Origin: Flavitalea sp966112615
Lineage (GTDB): Bacteria; Bacteroidota; Bacteroidia; Chitinophagales; Chitinophagaceae
Direction of reading: 5' to 3'
Length of the DNA: 64,000 nucleotides
Assembly (NCBI GenBank): GCA_966112615.1
Contig: CBHWDO010000002.1
Coordinates: 441,546-505,545 of the forward strand
Shown here: piece after piece, positions 8,905 through 18,950 of the stretch
Layout of the letters: the number at the start of each line of letters is the position of its first letter
Position numbering within the stretch: position 1 is the stretch's first letter
Translations under genes and position numbers: made by a program
Notes under the pieces: generated by a model
The model's input: only the letters and a program-made list of their open reading frames with translations
The model's database searches: none
What the model was told of the DNA's origin: nothing

Positions 8905-9702
8905 TCACAGATCGTCTGTTACAAATTTCCTGTTAGTAAAGAAGAAGTACAAGCCAAGATATATTACTCCGGCTGCAAGTAATGATGGATAATGCAATGG
9001 TGCCATCATCTGCTTTTGCATTTCTTTGAGTAATGGAAATGGAATCAAGTTATCTACACTTTCTAAAGGAAGATATCTTCCATATGATTTAGTGAAGTAA
9101 TTCAATATACCTCCAATGAAATTTTCAATCACTATGGAATAAAGAAAGAACACTCCCAATGCAAGTCCGGCCCTTTTAAATAATACACCCAGCAATAATG
9201 CAAAAGCACCATAGCTCAATGCCTGCAGGAAATAGTATCCTATGAATTCTATCTGTTTAATGCTGAATGCTTGTGAATAACTCAATCCAAAACCTGTTGC
9301 AGTAAGAAATACGATCAATGTTGAAATGATCGCCATGATCACGACCAGCATCATCTTTACGTTAATGAATTGTTTCCTGCTCAGTCCGTCAATGATATTC
9401 TGACGATGTGTTCGGAAATTGTATTCATTGGTGATGATCAAAATGATCAGTAAGCCAGGTATGAATAAGAGGAAGCTCGATACATAGGTTGTCATCGACC
9501 AGGTCAATGGAAATGAATAGGGGCGTGGACCCAGCAATACTTCAGCCATTCCGCCTGCCTGTTTATCCTTAAATATTTTTTCCTGGATGGAGTACACAAC
9601 AAAGTTGGCGGCAAAAATGCTGATGATATATAAGATCGACAGGATCCAGAAAGTCCTGTAGTTCTTGAGTTTCAGCCATTCTATTTTGAGCAGGTGCATC
9701 AT
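8905..9702 (-). CDS. ABC-2 type transporter permease
   Basis: Integral membrane subunit of an ABC exporter with about six predicted helices across 265 residues, beginning with MMHLLKIEWLKLKNYRTFW, a layout typical of ABC-2 permeases. The substrate cannot be read from the sequence. It is encoded one base downstream of the ATPase gene on the same strand, so the two form one operon and presumably one complex. A large loop after the first helix carries the usual ABC-2 extracellular segment. Confidence 0.88.
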   Translation of the reverse strand: MMHLLKIEWLKLKNYRTFWILSILYIISIFAANFVVYSIQEKIFKDKQAGGMAEVLLGPRPYSFPLTWSMTTYVSSFLLFIPGLLIILIITNEYNFRTHRQNIIDGLSRKQFINVKMMLVVIMAIISTLIVFLTATGFGLSYSQAFSIKQIEFIGYYFLQALSYGAFALLLGVLFKRAGLALGVFFLYSIVIENFIGGILNYFTKSYGRYLPLESVDNLIPFPLLKEMQKQMMAPLHYPSLLAAGVIYLGLYFFFTNRKFVTDDL

Positions 9703-9703
9703 G

Positions 9704-10597
9704 TTATTTCTTTTTAGTCAGTTCAAAGAATCTAGATTCGAGCGAACGTTTCTTTAAGCGTATATGGGTAAGCGTTATACCATGATCAAAGAAATATTTA
9801 TTGATGGTTCCGGGATCTGCTTTGCCCTGTTCAAAATGAAGTTCGATATGACCGTTTTGTCTTTTCGGTGTATGGATCAGATCCATTTTCGAAACAATAC
9901 TTTCAATACTTTGCATGTCGGCTCCTGCTATTTCAATGATGTCCTCATTGATGAGTACTTCGTCAACATGTCCGACAGTTAATAATTTCCCTTTCATCAG
10001 GATGGCCACATGGGTGCAAACCTTTTCCACTTCATCCAATAAGTGTGAAGCGAGTATGATGGTCTTGCCCTGCCTGTTCAGTTCTATGATCAGTTCTCTG
10101 ACTTCTGCAATTCCTTCCGGATCAAGTCCATTGGTTGGCTCATCAAAAACCAGCACATTTGGATTGCCCAGCAAACATCCGGCAATGGCAAGGCGTTGTT
10201 TCATACCCAATGAATAGGTGCTGAATTTGGAATCCTTGCGCTCATAGAGATTAACCACTTTCAATACACGTTCTATATCGGCAGGATCTTTTTGTTTGAT
10301 CTCAGCCTGGATCTTCAGGTTTCTTTCGCCGCTTAAATAATGATAGAAGTTCGGTGTTTCCAGCAGTGTTCCGATCTGTTTGCGATTGTCTTCGGCATTA
10401 CTGCTTCCCAGGAAAGTATATGAACCAGCATTAGCTTTAAGGACATCCATTAATATTCCCAGCAGGGTAGTTTTCCCGCTTCCATTTGGACCAAGAATAC
10501 CGAATACCGATCCGGATGGCACGTCGAAACTTACGTCCTGCAAGGCTTTCACCGGACCGTAAGATTTAAAGATGTTATTGACAGTTAGTATGGCCAT
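9704..10597 (-). CDS. ABC transporter ATP-binding protein
   Basis: Nucleotide-binding subunit that powers the exporter encoded with it. Walker A GPNGSGKTT, the signature YSLGMKQRLAIAG, Walker B VLVFDEPTNGLDPEG and the H-loop ILASHLLDEV are all present. I take the ATG at 10597 (protein starts MAILTVNNIFKSYG, 298 residues). The frame stays open upstream to 10675, but that extension is not family-like. The region after about residue 220 is the usual variable C-terminal domain of CcmA-like exporters. Confidence 0.93.
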   Translation of the reverse strand: MAILTVNNIFKSYGPVKALQDVSFDVPSGSVFGILGPNGSGKTTLLGILMDVLKANAGSYTFLGSSNAEDNRKQIGTLLETPNFYHYLSGERNLKIQAEIKQKDPADIERVLKVVNLYERKDSKFSTYSLGMKQRLAIAGCLLGNPNVLVFDEPTNGLDPEGIAEVRELIIELNRQGKTIILASHLLDEVEKVCTHVAILMKGKLLTVGHVDEVLINEDIIEIAGADMQSIESIVSKMDLIHTPKRQNGHIELHFEQGKADPGTINKYFFDHGITLTHIRLKKRSLESRFFELTKKK

Positions 10598-10677
10598 TGT
10601 TTGCCTTTTATGAATCAGTAAGGTTGGAAATTTTTTTGAACCGGCGAAACTTAAATACACGAACGGGAAGAGCATAA

Positions 10678-10702
10678 AAAAAGCGCAGGTTAACTGCGCC
10701 TT
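10678..10702 (-). terminator. Terminator behind the FadN-type gene
   Basis: Read on the minus strand, the stem GGCGCAG / CTGCGC with loop TTAAC is followed by TTTTTT. It lies 4 bases after the stop of the beta-oxidation gene and ahead of the ABC ATPase gene, so the two transcription units appear separate. Confidence 0.85.
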
Positions 10703-10705
10703 AAT

Positions 10706-13111
10706 TTAGTTTCTAACCGGTTTCCCGCTCTTCAACACACTTTGTATCCGCTCCAGTGTTTTTCTTTCACCGCATAAGCTTAAGAATGCTTCTCTTTCCA
10801 GGTTTAATAAGTATTCTTCTGAAACCAGTGTTGGTTCACTCAGATCACCGCCACACATTACGTAAGCAAGTTTTTTCGCAACCAATGCATCATGGTCTGT
10901 AGCATATCCTGCACGCCACATCCCATTGATACCTGCATATAAAGCACCTAGAGCTGATCTTCCCAATACTTTTATATCCTTACGAACTAACGGTGTAGTA
11001 TAACCGCTTTCGTGTAATTCTATCACCGATCTTTTAGCTTCTGCGATCCTTCTTGCTTGGTTCATCACGATCTCATCCTGTCCTTTTCTTAATATGCCCA
11101 ATTGAAATGCCTCTGCTGCAGAAGTGGCCACTTTTGCAGTTGCGATGGTCATGAAACGATTCTTCAAGGTGTTGGTATCAGGCTCATCTTCATGCATCTC
11201 ATCATTTGCTCTCAGTACAAATTCTTTGGTACCTCCGCCGCCGGGAATCAATCCTACTCCCAGTTCAACCAGTCCGATATATGTTTCTGCAGACGCACAA
11301 ACTTTATCTGCATGCAGACTCAATTCACATGCACCACCAAGTGTTAGTGCATGTGGAGCTACTACGACAGGAACTGCGCTATACCTGGCTTTCATCATGG
11401 TTTGCTGGAACATTCTGATCGCCATATCAAGTTCATCATATTCCTGTTCGATGGCCAGCATGAAGATCATTCCTACATTGGCTCCGGCACTGAAATTTGG
11501 TGTATCGTTGGCAATCACGAGGCCTTTGTATTTTTCTTCTGCCAGTGAGATCGATTTGGAAATTCCTTCCAGCACTTCACCACCGATGCTGCCCATCTTG
11601 GTATACCATTCCAGCCCGATCACATCATCTTCGAGATGATAGGTTCTGCATGCACTGTTCTTCCAGATGGTCTGATTGGCGAAATTCTTCATCACGATGA
11701 AAGCTTCACCGCCTGGCATTGCTTTATATTCTTTAGAGGAAAGATCATAATAATATCGCTTGCCATTTTCTGTTTTGAAGAAAGTGGTTTTTCCTGCCGC
11801 CAGCATTTCATCTACCCATGTAGCAACTGAATATCCGGCATCTTTCATTTTCTTAACAGTAGCAGGAACACCCAGTGTATCCCAGCTTTCAAAGGCACCG
11901 ATCTCCCATCCAAATCCTGCCATCATTGCATCATCAATGCGATAGATCTCATCACTGATCTCTGGTACGCGATTCGAAATATAGGAGAACAGACCATAAT
12001 GAAAATGCCAGTAAAACTCACCTGCTTTATCAGATCCTGCCACGAGCATTTTGAGTCGTTGATGCAGGTCTTCTACCGGTTTAGCGGTTTCTAGCGTTGC
12101 AAATTTTGGCTTGTTCCTTGGTTTGTATTCCAGTGTTTTCAGGTCGAGCGTAAGGATCTCTTTTTCACCTCCACTGCCTTTTGTTTTCTTGAAGAAACCC
12201 TGGCCAGTCTTGTCTCCCAGCCATTTATTATCCACCATGGTCTGAAGCCATGATGGAATACTGAAGATGGATCTTGCCTCATCGTTTGGACAATTCTGTT
12301 CTACGCCATTTGCCACTCTGACCAATGTATCTATACCCACCACGTCAGCAGTTCTGAAAGTGGCAGATTTTGGTCGGCCAATAACTGGTCCGGTCAATGC
12401 GTCAACTTCATCGATGGTCAATCCTAATTTATCAACCAGTTGAAAGATCGCCATGATACCATACACGCCAATCCTGTTTGCAATGAATGCCGGAGTGTCT
12501 TTGGCGAGTACTGTGGTCTTACCAAGGATCAGGTCGCCATAGTGCATCAGGAAATCCACTACTGCCGGATCTGTATGCGGAGTAGGTATGATCTCCAGTA
12601 ATTTCAGGTATCGTGGAGGATTGAAGAAGTGTGTTCCGCAGAAATGTTTTTTAAAATCTTCGGACCTTCCTTCTGCCATCAAATGGATGGGAATGCCTGA
12701 AGTATTTGATGTGACAAGTGTTCCAGGCTTCCTGAACTGGTCAACCTGTTCGAAGATCTGCTGCTTGATGTCCAGTCTTTCGATCACCACTTCGATCACC
12801 CAGTCGTAATCTTTTATCTCTTTCAGGTTATCAGTGAAATTCCCTGTTTTAATCCTGTTTACTACGTCTTTTGTATAGACAGGAGAAGGGTTAGATTTAA
12901 TGGCAGCCTGCAGTGCGTCGTTGACGATGCGGTTTTTTACTGAAGGATGATCGAGGTTTAGACCCTTTGCAGCTTCAGCTTCGCTCAAGGATGTAGGCGC
13001 GATATCCAATAATAAAACCTGCAAACCGGCTCCTGCAAAGTGACAGGCGATCCTTGAACCCATTACGCCACTTCCGAGTACGGCAACCTTTTTTATGATA
13101 CGCTTAGACAT
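10706..13111 (-). CDS. 3-hydroxyacyl-CoA dehydrogenase / enoyl-CoA hydratase (FadN-type)
   Basis: Bifunctional beta-oxidation enzyme. The dehydrogenase half comes first, with the NAD motif VAVLGSGVMGSRIACHFAGAG at about residues 8-28. The crotonase half is C-terminal (about 500-720), with oxyanion-hole segments NFSAGANVGM and LGGACELSLHAD. This order matches Bacillus FadN and is the reverse of E. coli FadB. The ATG at 13111 gives 801 residues; a TTG two codons upstream is less likely. No thiolase or acyl-CoA dehydrogenase gene lies next to it here. Confidence 0.92.
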   Translation of the reverse strand: MSKRIIKKVAVLGSGVMGSRIACHFAGAGLQVLLLDIAPTSLSEAEAAKGLNLDHPSVKNRIVNDALQAAIKSNPSPVYTKDVVNRIKTGNFTDNLKEIKDYDWVIEVVIERLDIKQQIFEQVDQFRKPGTLVTSNTSGIPIHLMAEGRSEDFKKHFCGTHFFNPPRYLKLLEIIPTPHTDPAVVDFLMHYGDLILGKTTVLAKDTPAFIANRIGVYGIMAIFQLVDKLGLTIDEVDALTGPVIGRPKSATFRTADVVGIDTLVRVANGVEQNCPNDEARSIFSIPSWLQTMVDNKWLGDKTGQGFFKKTKGSGGEKEILTLDLKTLEYKPRNKPKFATLETAKPVEDLHQRLKMLVAGSDKAGEFYWHFHYGLFSYISNRVPEISDEIYRIDDAMMAGFGWEIGAFESWDTLGVPATVKKMKDAGYSVATWVDEMLAAGKTTFFKTENGKRYYYDLSSKEYKAMPGGEAFIVMKNFANQTIWKNSACRTYHLEDDVIGLEWYTKMGSIGGEVLEGISKSISLAEEKYKGLVIANDTPNFSAGANVGMIFMLAIEQEYDELDMAIRMFQQTMMKARYSAVPVVVAPHALTLGGACELSLHADKVCASAETYIGLVELGVGLIPGGGGTKEFVLRANDEMHEDEPDTNTLKNRFMTIATAKVATSAAEAFQLGILRKGQDEIVMNQARRIAEAKRSVIELHESGYTTPLVRKDIKVLGRSALGALYAGINGMWRAGYATDHDALVAKKLAYVMCGGDLSEPTLVSEEYLLNLEREAFLSLCGERKTLERIQSVLKSGKPVRN

Positions 13112-13228
13112 AGGCAAGAAAATTAGTTAGTTATGCAACTATTTCTATCGAAGATAAGTTGTTGAAAGGAGTTAAACAAGACCAAAGAGAATAATCATGG
13201 AGATTGATCTTTTGGTTATTTTCGGCGG

Positions 13229-15121
13229 ATGGCTCCTGTCTCTAATTGGAACCGGTTAATTACGGATCCCATCTTACCCTGGATAAAGATCACGGGAATT
13301 ACCTGGATATTGCTTTCCGTGACGCGGGTATGTCTATATTTTCAAAATCAAAATTATTTCGGGACTTTCAGCTCCGCTGAAATATTTCAAGCACATCTTT
13401 TTGGTGCAAGGATGGACCTGATAGTTCTCTTACTATGTAATCTTCCTATCTTGGCCATATGGATTTTATTGCTTATTGTAAATAAGAAACCAAGGATCAT
13501 TGTTGCGGTTTTACTAATAGGTTCAAGCCTTTTACAAATTGGATTAAACTTAATTGATGCAGGCTATTTTGGATTTACTTTTAGAAGAAGTACCGCAGAA
13601 CTTTTTCATGTAATTGGTTATAGTTGGGCTTCTATTCCTGGATTGTTTCAAAGCTTCTGGATCTTATTCGTGATATTTTTCCTGATGGGTTTTATATTGA
13701 TCGTGATTGTTTTGAAAATCATGAAAAGCAATATTCCAAAAGCAATGATCCGGTCAGTATTGATTAAAACAATTACCGTCACTTTAATTTCCATATTGGT
13801 TATCCGTGGAATTAATGAGCGGCCTTTACTACCCAGCACCCCCTTACTGTATTTCAAACCGGGGTTATTATCCCTGGTAGGAAATACACCTTTCTCTATG
13901 CTGTATAGCATTCTGACAAGAACCGAAGAAATTCCTTCAAGAAATAACTATGCGGAAGAAGGGTTTAACATTCAGGATTTAAATACCAGGAACTATAAGG
14001 ATGGAGCTTTCACCAGGAAGAATATTGTAGTGTTTGTTCTTGAAAGTTTATCGTTTGATTACCTTGAGAATGGAAATCTGTTCAGGGCCCGTACTCCCTT
14101 TATTGATTCGATCATTAATCTATCCGTTTACTGTCCGAATGCATTTTCTAACTCCATTGCTTCTAACAATGGGATTGTATCTATTCTTGGTTCAATTCCT
14201 GCCTGGATGAATACGCCTTATTTTTTATCACCATACGCAGGAAATACTTACATCGGTATTGGCGAACATTTAAAGAGAAAAGGTTATTCCACCCATTTTT
14301 TTATGGGAGCTGATAACGATCATTTTGGTTTCGGAAGATTTTCCAAAATGATTGGAATAGACCAGTATCATAGCAATGAAGAATTGGGGAAAGAAAAGTA
14401 TTTTGATGGCGAATGGGGAACTTATGATAAAGTGTTTTTTCCTTTTGTTGCAAAAAAGATTTCTACTTTTCGGGAACCTTTTTTTGCTGTGTTGTTCAAT
14501 CTTTCTACACATTATCCATATTCATTGCCTCCTGAAGATGAGGCCGGAATTGCTTCGCCAGGTTTTGAACGTTCCATAACGGCAATTGAGCACCTCGACA
14601 AAAACCTCCAAGTATTTTTTAAAAAATATGCATCTTCTGCGGCTTTTGAAAATACCTTATTTGTTTTTACTGCAGATCATTGGTTTCCTCCGGCTGCAAA
14701 TACTCCTGTGAATGCTGCAAGGGCACATAGAATTCCAATCTTTTTTTATGAACCCGGAATGCAACAACAAATCATCGTTAATAAGAATGTCAGCCAGATA
14801 GATATAGTTCCTACCATCATGGATATGGTTCATTATCCTGAACCTTTCTTTGCCTTTGGGGAAAGTGTATTGAGAAAGCAGTCAAACCATGTCCTGTGTT
14901 ATCTAAATGGCTCCTATAATTTCTTTATGGATTCATTAATGCTTCAATATGATGATGCGAATGAAAAAACAGTAGGTATATACCAGTATTTAAAAGATCC
15001 GGATATGAAATATGACCTGCAATCCTCTATTTCAAAAAACCTGCAGGATAGCATGGTTAAAATTTTAAGGAAGGAATTGTATAATTACAGTTTTACCCTG
15101 ACAAAAAACAGGATGAAATGA
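13229..15121 (+). CDS. LtaS-like sulfatase-fold membrane phosphotransferase
   Basis: Membrane protein with about five N-terminal helices (residues 20-200) and an outward-facing alkaline-phosphatase-fold domain (about 263-580), the layout of lipoteichoic-acid synthases and their Gram-negative relatives. Visible active-site elements are VFVLES (metal-binding Glu near residue 272), the nucleophile region IASNNGIVSILGSIP (Ser near 312, where LtaS has Thr) and FTADHW (Asp-His). The family transfers phosphoglycerol or phosphoethanolamine groups; the actual substrate is unknown. The stop overlaps the next gene by ATGA. Confidence 0.85.
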   Translation: MAPVSNWNRLITDPILPWIKITGITWILLSVTRVCLYFQNQNYFGTFSSAEIFQAHLFGARMDLIVLLLCNLPILAIWILLLIVNKKPRIIVAVLLIGSSLLQIGLNLIDAGYFGFTFRRSTAELFHVIGYSWASIPGLFQSFWILFVIFFLMGFILIVIVLKIMKSNIPKAMIRSVLIKTITVTLISILVIRGINERPLLPSTPLLYFKPGLLSLVGNTPFSMLYSILTRTEEIPSRNNYAEEGFNIQDLNTRNYKDGAFTRKNIVVFVLESLSFDYLENGNLFRARTPFIDSIINLSVYCPNAFSNSIASNNGIVSILGSIPAWMNTPYFLSPYAGNTYIGIGEHLKRKGYSTHFFMGADNDHFGFGRFSKMIGIDQYHSNEELGKEKYFDGEWGTYDKVFFPFVAKKISTFREPFFAVLFNLSTHYPYSLPPEDEAGIASPGFERSITAIEHLDKNLQVFFKKYASSAAFENTLFVFTADHWFPPAANTPVNAARAHRIPIFFYEPGMQQQIIVNKNVSQIDIVPTIMDMVHYPEPFFAFGESVLRKQSNHVLCYLNGSYNFFMDSLMLQYDDANEKTVGIYQYLKDPDMKYDLQSSISKNLQDSMVKILRKELYNYSFTLTKNRMK

Positions 15122-15870
15122 AGAAGCAATTGTTAATAGGATTTTTGTTGCGATTCGCTTTGGTATTGATCCTGTTTCACAATCAAATCTTTTGCGCAAT
15201 ACAGATCGGGTTGTTATCAAAAGATGGGCTTCAGTATCAAAAAACTGATAAACCCCTTAATCTTTCCAACCTATCACCAGCTCAAAAGATCTGGGCCCAC
15301 AGAGTTAATTCTGTGAAACGGTTCAAATATCTTAAAGATAAATTTGCAGGATTTGAAATGGACCTGGTTTATCGCCATGATGGAAATTTCCTTGAAGTAA
15401 ATCATCCGCCTGCTGAATCAGAAAATATCCGTGTTGAGGATTTACTTCGAAGCGATACTGCCGGCCATCCTGGATTGTATTTTGATATTAAGAATCTTGA
15501 TACAACGAATGCTGCAAAGATTTTTAATTTGATAGATCAATTAGATAAACTTTATGGTCTTAGGCAAAGAACCATTATAGAATCAAGAGATGTTAATTCA
15601 TTAAAACTATTCACCCAGCAGGGCTATTATACGAGTTATTATCTCCCAGATAATGTTTGTGAAAACATAACTGACACCACGAATACATGGGCTGTTTCTC
15701 AGGACTGGTCTGTGTTACAGCATGCAGATTCCTGTACTGCCGGATTCAATAAACTGACCTGGGAATTGTCTATCCGAAATTGGTTGGATCTGTCCCTGGT
15801 TAAATCAATAGCTGATAGAAAGGATGTAAAAATTGTATTAGTGAATATTAAATCACCGGGATACAGATAA
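15118..15870 (+). CDS. PLC-like phosphodiesterase-fold protein (menorin/FAM151-like)
   Basis: A 250-residue protein with an N-terminal hydrophobic segment, likely a signal or anchor. The core carries WAHRVNSV, GFEMDLVYRHD, LEVNHPP, LYFDIKN and IIESRDVNSLKLF, a pattern of His, Glu and Asp residues along TIM-barrel strands like glycerophosphodiester phosphodiesterases. The AHxVN and NHPP spacing reminds me most of the DUF2181/FAM151 group. Translation is coupled to the upstream LtaS-like gene (ATGA overlap), so it may act on the headgroup product or substrate of that enzyme; this is inference. It ends 27 bases from the convergent metG stop. Confidence 0.6.
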   Translation: MKKQLLIGFLLRFALVLILFHNQIFCAIQIGLLSKDGLQYQKTDKPLNLSNLSPAQKIWAHRVNSVKRFKYLKDKFAGFEMDLVYRHDGNFLEVNHPPAESENIRVEDLLRSDTAGHPGLYFDIKNLDTTNAAKIFNLIDQLDKLYGLRQRTIIESRDVNSLKLFTQQGYYTSYYLPDNVCENITDTTNTWAVSQDWSVLQHADSCTAGFNKLTWELSIRNWLDLSLVKSIADRKDVKIVLVNIKSPGYR

Positions 15871-15892
15871 AAAAAGCCCGGTAATACCGGGC
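15871..15892. terminator. Bidirectional hairpin between convergent genes
   Basis: AGCCCGGTAATACCGGGCT forms an 8-bp GC-rich stem flanked by an A-run on the left (a T-run on the minus strand). It sits between the stop of the phosphodiesterase gene and the stop of metG and can serve metG; the plus-strand T-run is weak. Confidence 0.75.
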
Positions 15893-15897
15893 TACAA

Positions 15898-18003
15898 TTA
15901 ACTTACTCCAGCTCCATTATCAATTAAATTTGGAGGCGCTACAAAATGCAGCTTACCTGCTTTATCCTCCGCCATCAATATCATTCCATTACTTTCAATA
16001 CCGCGCATTTTCCTTGGAGCCAGGTTAGCCACAACAACTACCTGTCTGCCTACTATCTCTTCCGGGGAGAAATGCATTGCTATTCCTGATACAATGGTTC
16101 TTACTTCAAACCCAAGATCAACTTCAAGTTTTAAAAGCTTGTCTGCTTTTTCAACTTTCTCTGCTGTCTTGATGGTACCAACCTTTAGATCCAGCTTGGC
16201 AAAGTCGTCGTATTGAATGGTTTCTTTTACCTGTTTGATCTCTTCTGCCGGTGCTGCTTTTTCCTGTGACTGTTCTGGTTTCACTAATCCTGATTTTAAT
16301 TTTTCAACCTGTGCTTCGATCTCTGCATCTTCAATTTTCCTGAATAATAATTCAGGTGCTCTTAAGGCATATCCTACACTTAATAATTTGATCTTACCTG
16401 CATTTTCCCAGTCAAGCATTTTCTCTACCACCTTCATCATATGACAAAGTTTCTTTGCAGTTGATGGAAGGAATGGATTGATCAATATCGCAAGGTTAGC
16501 AGTTAACTGCAGACACAAATGCAGGGAGTTATCGATCAATTGCTGCAGTCTTTTCTTTTCTTCTTCAGGCATATCTGCAGTCTTTTCGATAGCAGATGCT
16601 TTTTTCCACGGCTCCTTATCCTGCATGTATTTGTTGCCCTTGCGAGCAAGGTCTATTACTTCAAATAATGCATCACGGAATTTATATTGCTCGATGGATG
16701 CTTCAACTTTTTCTTTCGCTTCCTGGATGTCTTTGATCAATTGATGATCAGCTTCATCCAGCAATTCATTATGCAATGGTGGAACTTTCCCATTACACAA
16801 CTTATGCATCAACACAAAAGCCCTGTTCACAAAGTTTCCGAAGATCGCTACCAGTTCACTGTTATTTCTTTCCTGGAAATCTTTCCAGGTGAAATCATTG
16901 TCCTTGGTCTCAGGTGCATTGCTGCACAACACATACCTCAACACATCCTGCTGGTCAGGAAAATCTTTGATATAATCATGTACCCACACAGCCCAGTTGC
17001 GACTGGTAGAAACTTTTTCTCCTTCAATATTTAAAAACTCATTCGCTGGAACATTATCAGGTAATACAAAATTACCGTGTGCTTTCAGCATGGATGGAAA
17101 AATGATACAGTGGAACACGATATTATCTTTCCCGATAAAATGTACCAGCTTGGTATCTTCCTTACACCAATAATCTGCCCAGTCTTCTGTGAGTTCTTTT
17201 GTTGCGCTGATATACCCGATCGGTGCATCGAACCATACATACAAAACTTTTCCTTCTGCTTCAGGTATCGGAACTTTTACACCCCAATTGGAATCCCTTG
17301 TCATAGCACGGCTTTGAAGGCCGTTATCGATCCAGCTTTTACACTGACCGTACACATTGTTCTTCCATTCCTTATGTCCTTCGATGATCCACTCTTTCAA
17401 CCATCCTTCATAGTTCTGCAAAGGAAAGTACCAATGTTTGGTCTTGCGTTTTACAGGAACCGCATCGGATAAGGTTGATCTTGGATTGATCAGTTGCTCA
17501 GGACTCAATGATGATCCGCATTTCTCACACTGATCACCGTATGCATTGGGATTAGAGCAAATTGGACAAGTCCCGGTGATGTACCTGTCGGCAAGAAATA
17601 CACCTGCTTTCTCATCATAATACTGTTCTGATTCTTTCTCCTCAAATAAACCTTTATCGTAAAGATTTTTAAAGAAATCGGATGAGGTCTGATGATGAAC
17701 AGGATTGGATGTTCTTGAATAGATATCAAATGAGATACCCATTTCTGCAAAACTATCCTTTATAATATTGTGGTACTTATCAACTACCTGCTGTGGTGTA
17801 ACACCTTCCTTCATCGCGCGGATGGTAATAGGAACGCCGTGTTCATCACTTCCGCAAACAAATTTGATATCTCTTTTCTGTGCTCTCTGGTAACGTACAT
17901 AGATATCCGCCGGCAGGTAACAGCCTGCCAGGTGACCAATGTGTACCGGCCCGTTGGCATAGGGGAGGGCCGCTGTAACAAGGATCCTGTTGTAACTATT
18001 CAT
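15898..18003 (-). CDS. metG: Methionyl-tRNA synthetase
   Basis: Class I aminoacyl-tRNA synthetase that charges tRNA-Met. The HIGH motif appears as GPVHIGHLAG near residue 21, the knuckle CPICSNPNAYGDQCEKC can bind zinc, and the second signature is the variant KVSTS. After an anticodon-binding domain and a Glu/Lys-rich linker, a C-terminal Trbp111-like tRNA-binding domain (about residues 600-701) is fused, with the typical DLKVGTI and GIAMHFSPEEIVG. The ATG at 18003 is chosen (701 residues) because a -7 box lies directly upstream; an in-frame GTG at 18030 is possible. Confidence 0.96.
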   Translation of the reverse strand: MNSYNRILVTAALPYANGPVHIGHLAGCYLPADIYVRYQRAQKRDIKFVCGSDEHGVPITIRAMKEGVTPQQVVDKYHNIIKDSFAEMGISFDIYSRTSNPVHHQTSSDFFKNLYDKGLFEEKESEQYYDEKAGVFLADRYITGTCPICSNPNAYGDQCEKCGSSLSPEQLINPRSTLSDAVPVKRKTKHWYFPLQNYEGWLKEWIIEGHKEWKNNVYGQCKSWIDNGLQSRAMTRDSNWGVKVPIPEAEGKVLYVWFDAPIGYISATKELTEDWADYWCKEDTKLVHFIGKDNIVFHCIIFPSMLKAHGNFVLPDNVPANEFLNIEGEKVSTSRNWAVWVHDYIKDFPDQQDVLRYVLCSNAPETKDNDFTWKDFQERNNSELVAIFGNFVNRAFVLMHKLCNGKVPPLHNELLDEADHQLIKDIQEAKEKVEASIEQYKFRDALFEVIDLARKGNKYMQDKEPWKKASAIEKTADMPEEEKKRLQQLIDNSLHLCLQLTANLAILINPFLPSTAKKLCHMMKVVEKMLDWENAGKIKLLSVGYALRAPELLFRKIEDAEIEAQVEKLKSGLVKPEQSQEKAAPAEEIKQVKETIQYDDFAKLDLKVGTIKTAEKVEKADKLLKLEVDLGFEVRTIVSGIAMHFSPEEIVGRQVVVVANLAPRKMRGIESNGMILMAEDKAGKLHFVAPPNLIDNGAGVS

Positions 18004-18009
18004 AGGGGG

Positions 18010-18017
18010 CAAACTTA
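18010..18017 (-). promoter_or_regulatory. Promoter -7 box for metG
   Basis: On the minus strand the sequence is TAAGTTTG, an exact match to the Bacteroidota -7 consensus TAnnTTTG. It ends 6 bases before the metG ATG, which would give a very short or absent leader. Confidence 0.5.
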
Positions 18018-18032
18018 CATTATCTTGCACCT

Positions 18033-18950
18033 ATGTCCAAAATACCGCCATACCTGAAAAAAGGAGATACGATCGGGATAGTTTGTCCGGCCGGATATAT
18101 GCCTCTTGAAAAAGTGCTTGCATGCGTTGAAATCCTTGAACGATGGGGTTTTCATGTGAAGATGGGCAAAACGGTTGGCAATGACAACGGTACCTATTTT
18201 TCCGGAACTGATGTGGAGCGGCTTGCAGATCTACAGCAGATGATGGATGATGATGCTGTGCAGGCAGTATTGTGCGGGCGCGGGGGTTATGGAATTGGAA
18301 GGATCATCGACCATATCAGTTTCAAGAAATTTAAAAAGAAACCAAAGTGGATCATTGGGTTTAGTGATGTCACGGTATTGCACAGCCATATTTTTCAGCA
18401 TTATGGAATCCAGACCTTGCATGCTCCCATGGCAGCTGCATTCAATGATGGATTGGAAAACAATCCTTACCTGCGTGCCTGGAAAAGAACGCTTGAGGGA
18501 AAATCGCTGAATCTCCAGGTTGATGCACATGCATTCAACCAACAGGGAACTGCGGAAGGTGTTTTAGTAGGGGGGAACCTTGCCTTGCTGGCACACCTTG
18601 TGGGAACGGAATCCGAAGTAAAAACCAAGGGAAGAATCCTGTTCATTGAAGATGTAGGTGAGTACCTGTATAATATTGACAGGATGATGTTTCAGCTAAA
18701 AAGAAGCGGTAAGCTGAAAGACCTGAAAGCCTTGATAGTAGGCGGTTTCACAGATTCTAAAGATATGACAAGGCCTATGGGCTTCACTGCCGAAGAGATC
18801 ATTCGGGATGCAATTGCAGAATACGATTATCCTGTTTGCTTTGGATTCCCGGTGAGTCATGAGAAAGAGAATTACCCATTGAAGATAGGGGGGAGGTATG
18901 AATTGAAAGTGGGGAGGAAGGTGTCTTTAAAGGAAATTGGTAATGGGTAA
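18033..18950 (+). CDS. LD-carboxypeptidase, peptidase family S66
   Basis: Serine peptidase that removes the terminal D-Ala of murein tetrapeptides (L,D-bond) during peptidoglycan recycling; related proteins also cleave microcin C. The family landmarks are GRGGYGIGRIID, the nucleophile segment GFSDVTVLH, the acidic segment FIEDVGEYLYNIDRMM and the His-containing VSHEKENYPL. The 305-residue length is typical of LdcA, and no signal peptide is seen, so a cytoplasmic location fits. It is divergent from metG with only 29 bases between the start codons. Confidence 0.92.
   Translation: MSKIPPYLKKGDTIGIVCPAGYMPLEKVLACVEILERWGFHVKMGKTVGNDNGTYFSGTDVERLADLQQMMDDDAVQAVLCGRGGYGIGRIIDHISFKKFKKKPKWIIGFSDVTVLHSHIFQHYGIQTLHAPMAAAFNDGLENNPYLRAWKRTLEGKSLNLQVDAHAFNQQGTAEGVLVGGNLALLAHLVGTESEVKTKGRILFIEDVGEYLYNIDRMMFQLKRSGKLKDLKALIVGGFTDSKDMTRPMGFTAEEIIRDAIAEYDYPVCFGFPVSHEKENYPLKIGGRYELKVGRKVSLKEIGNG

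Noticed and set aside
11124..11639. 171-codon ORF opposite the FadN-type gene
   Set aside because: Lies wholly inside a well-conserved coding region; composition is that of an antisense shadow.
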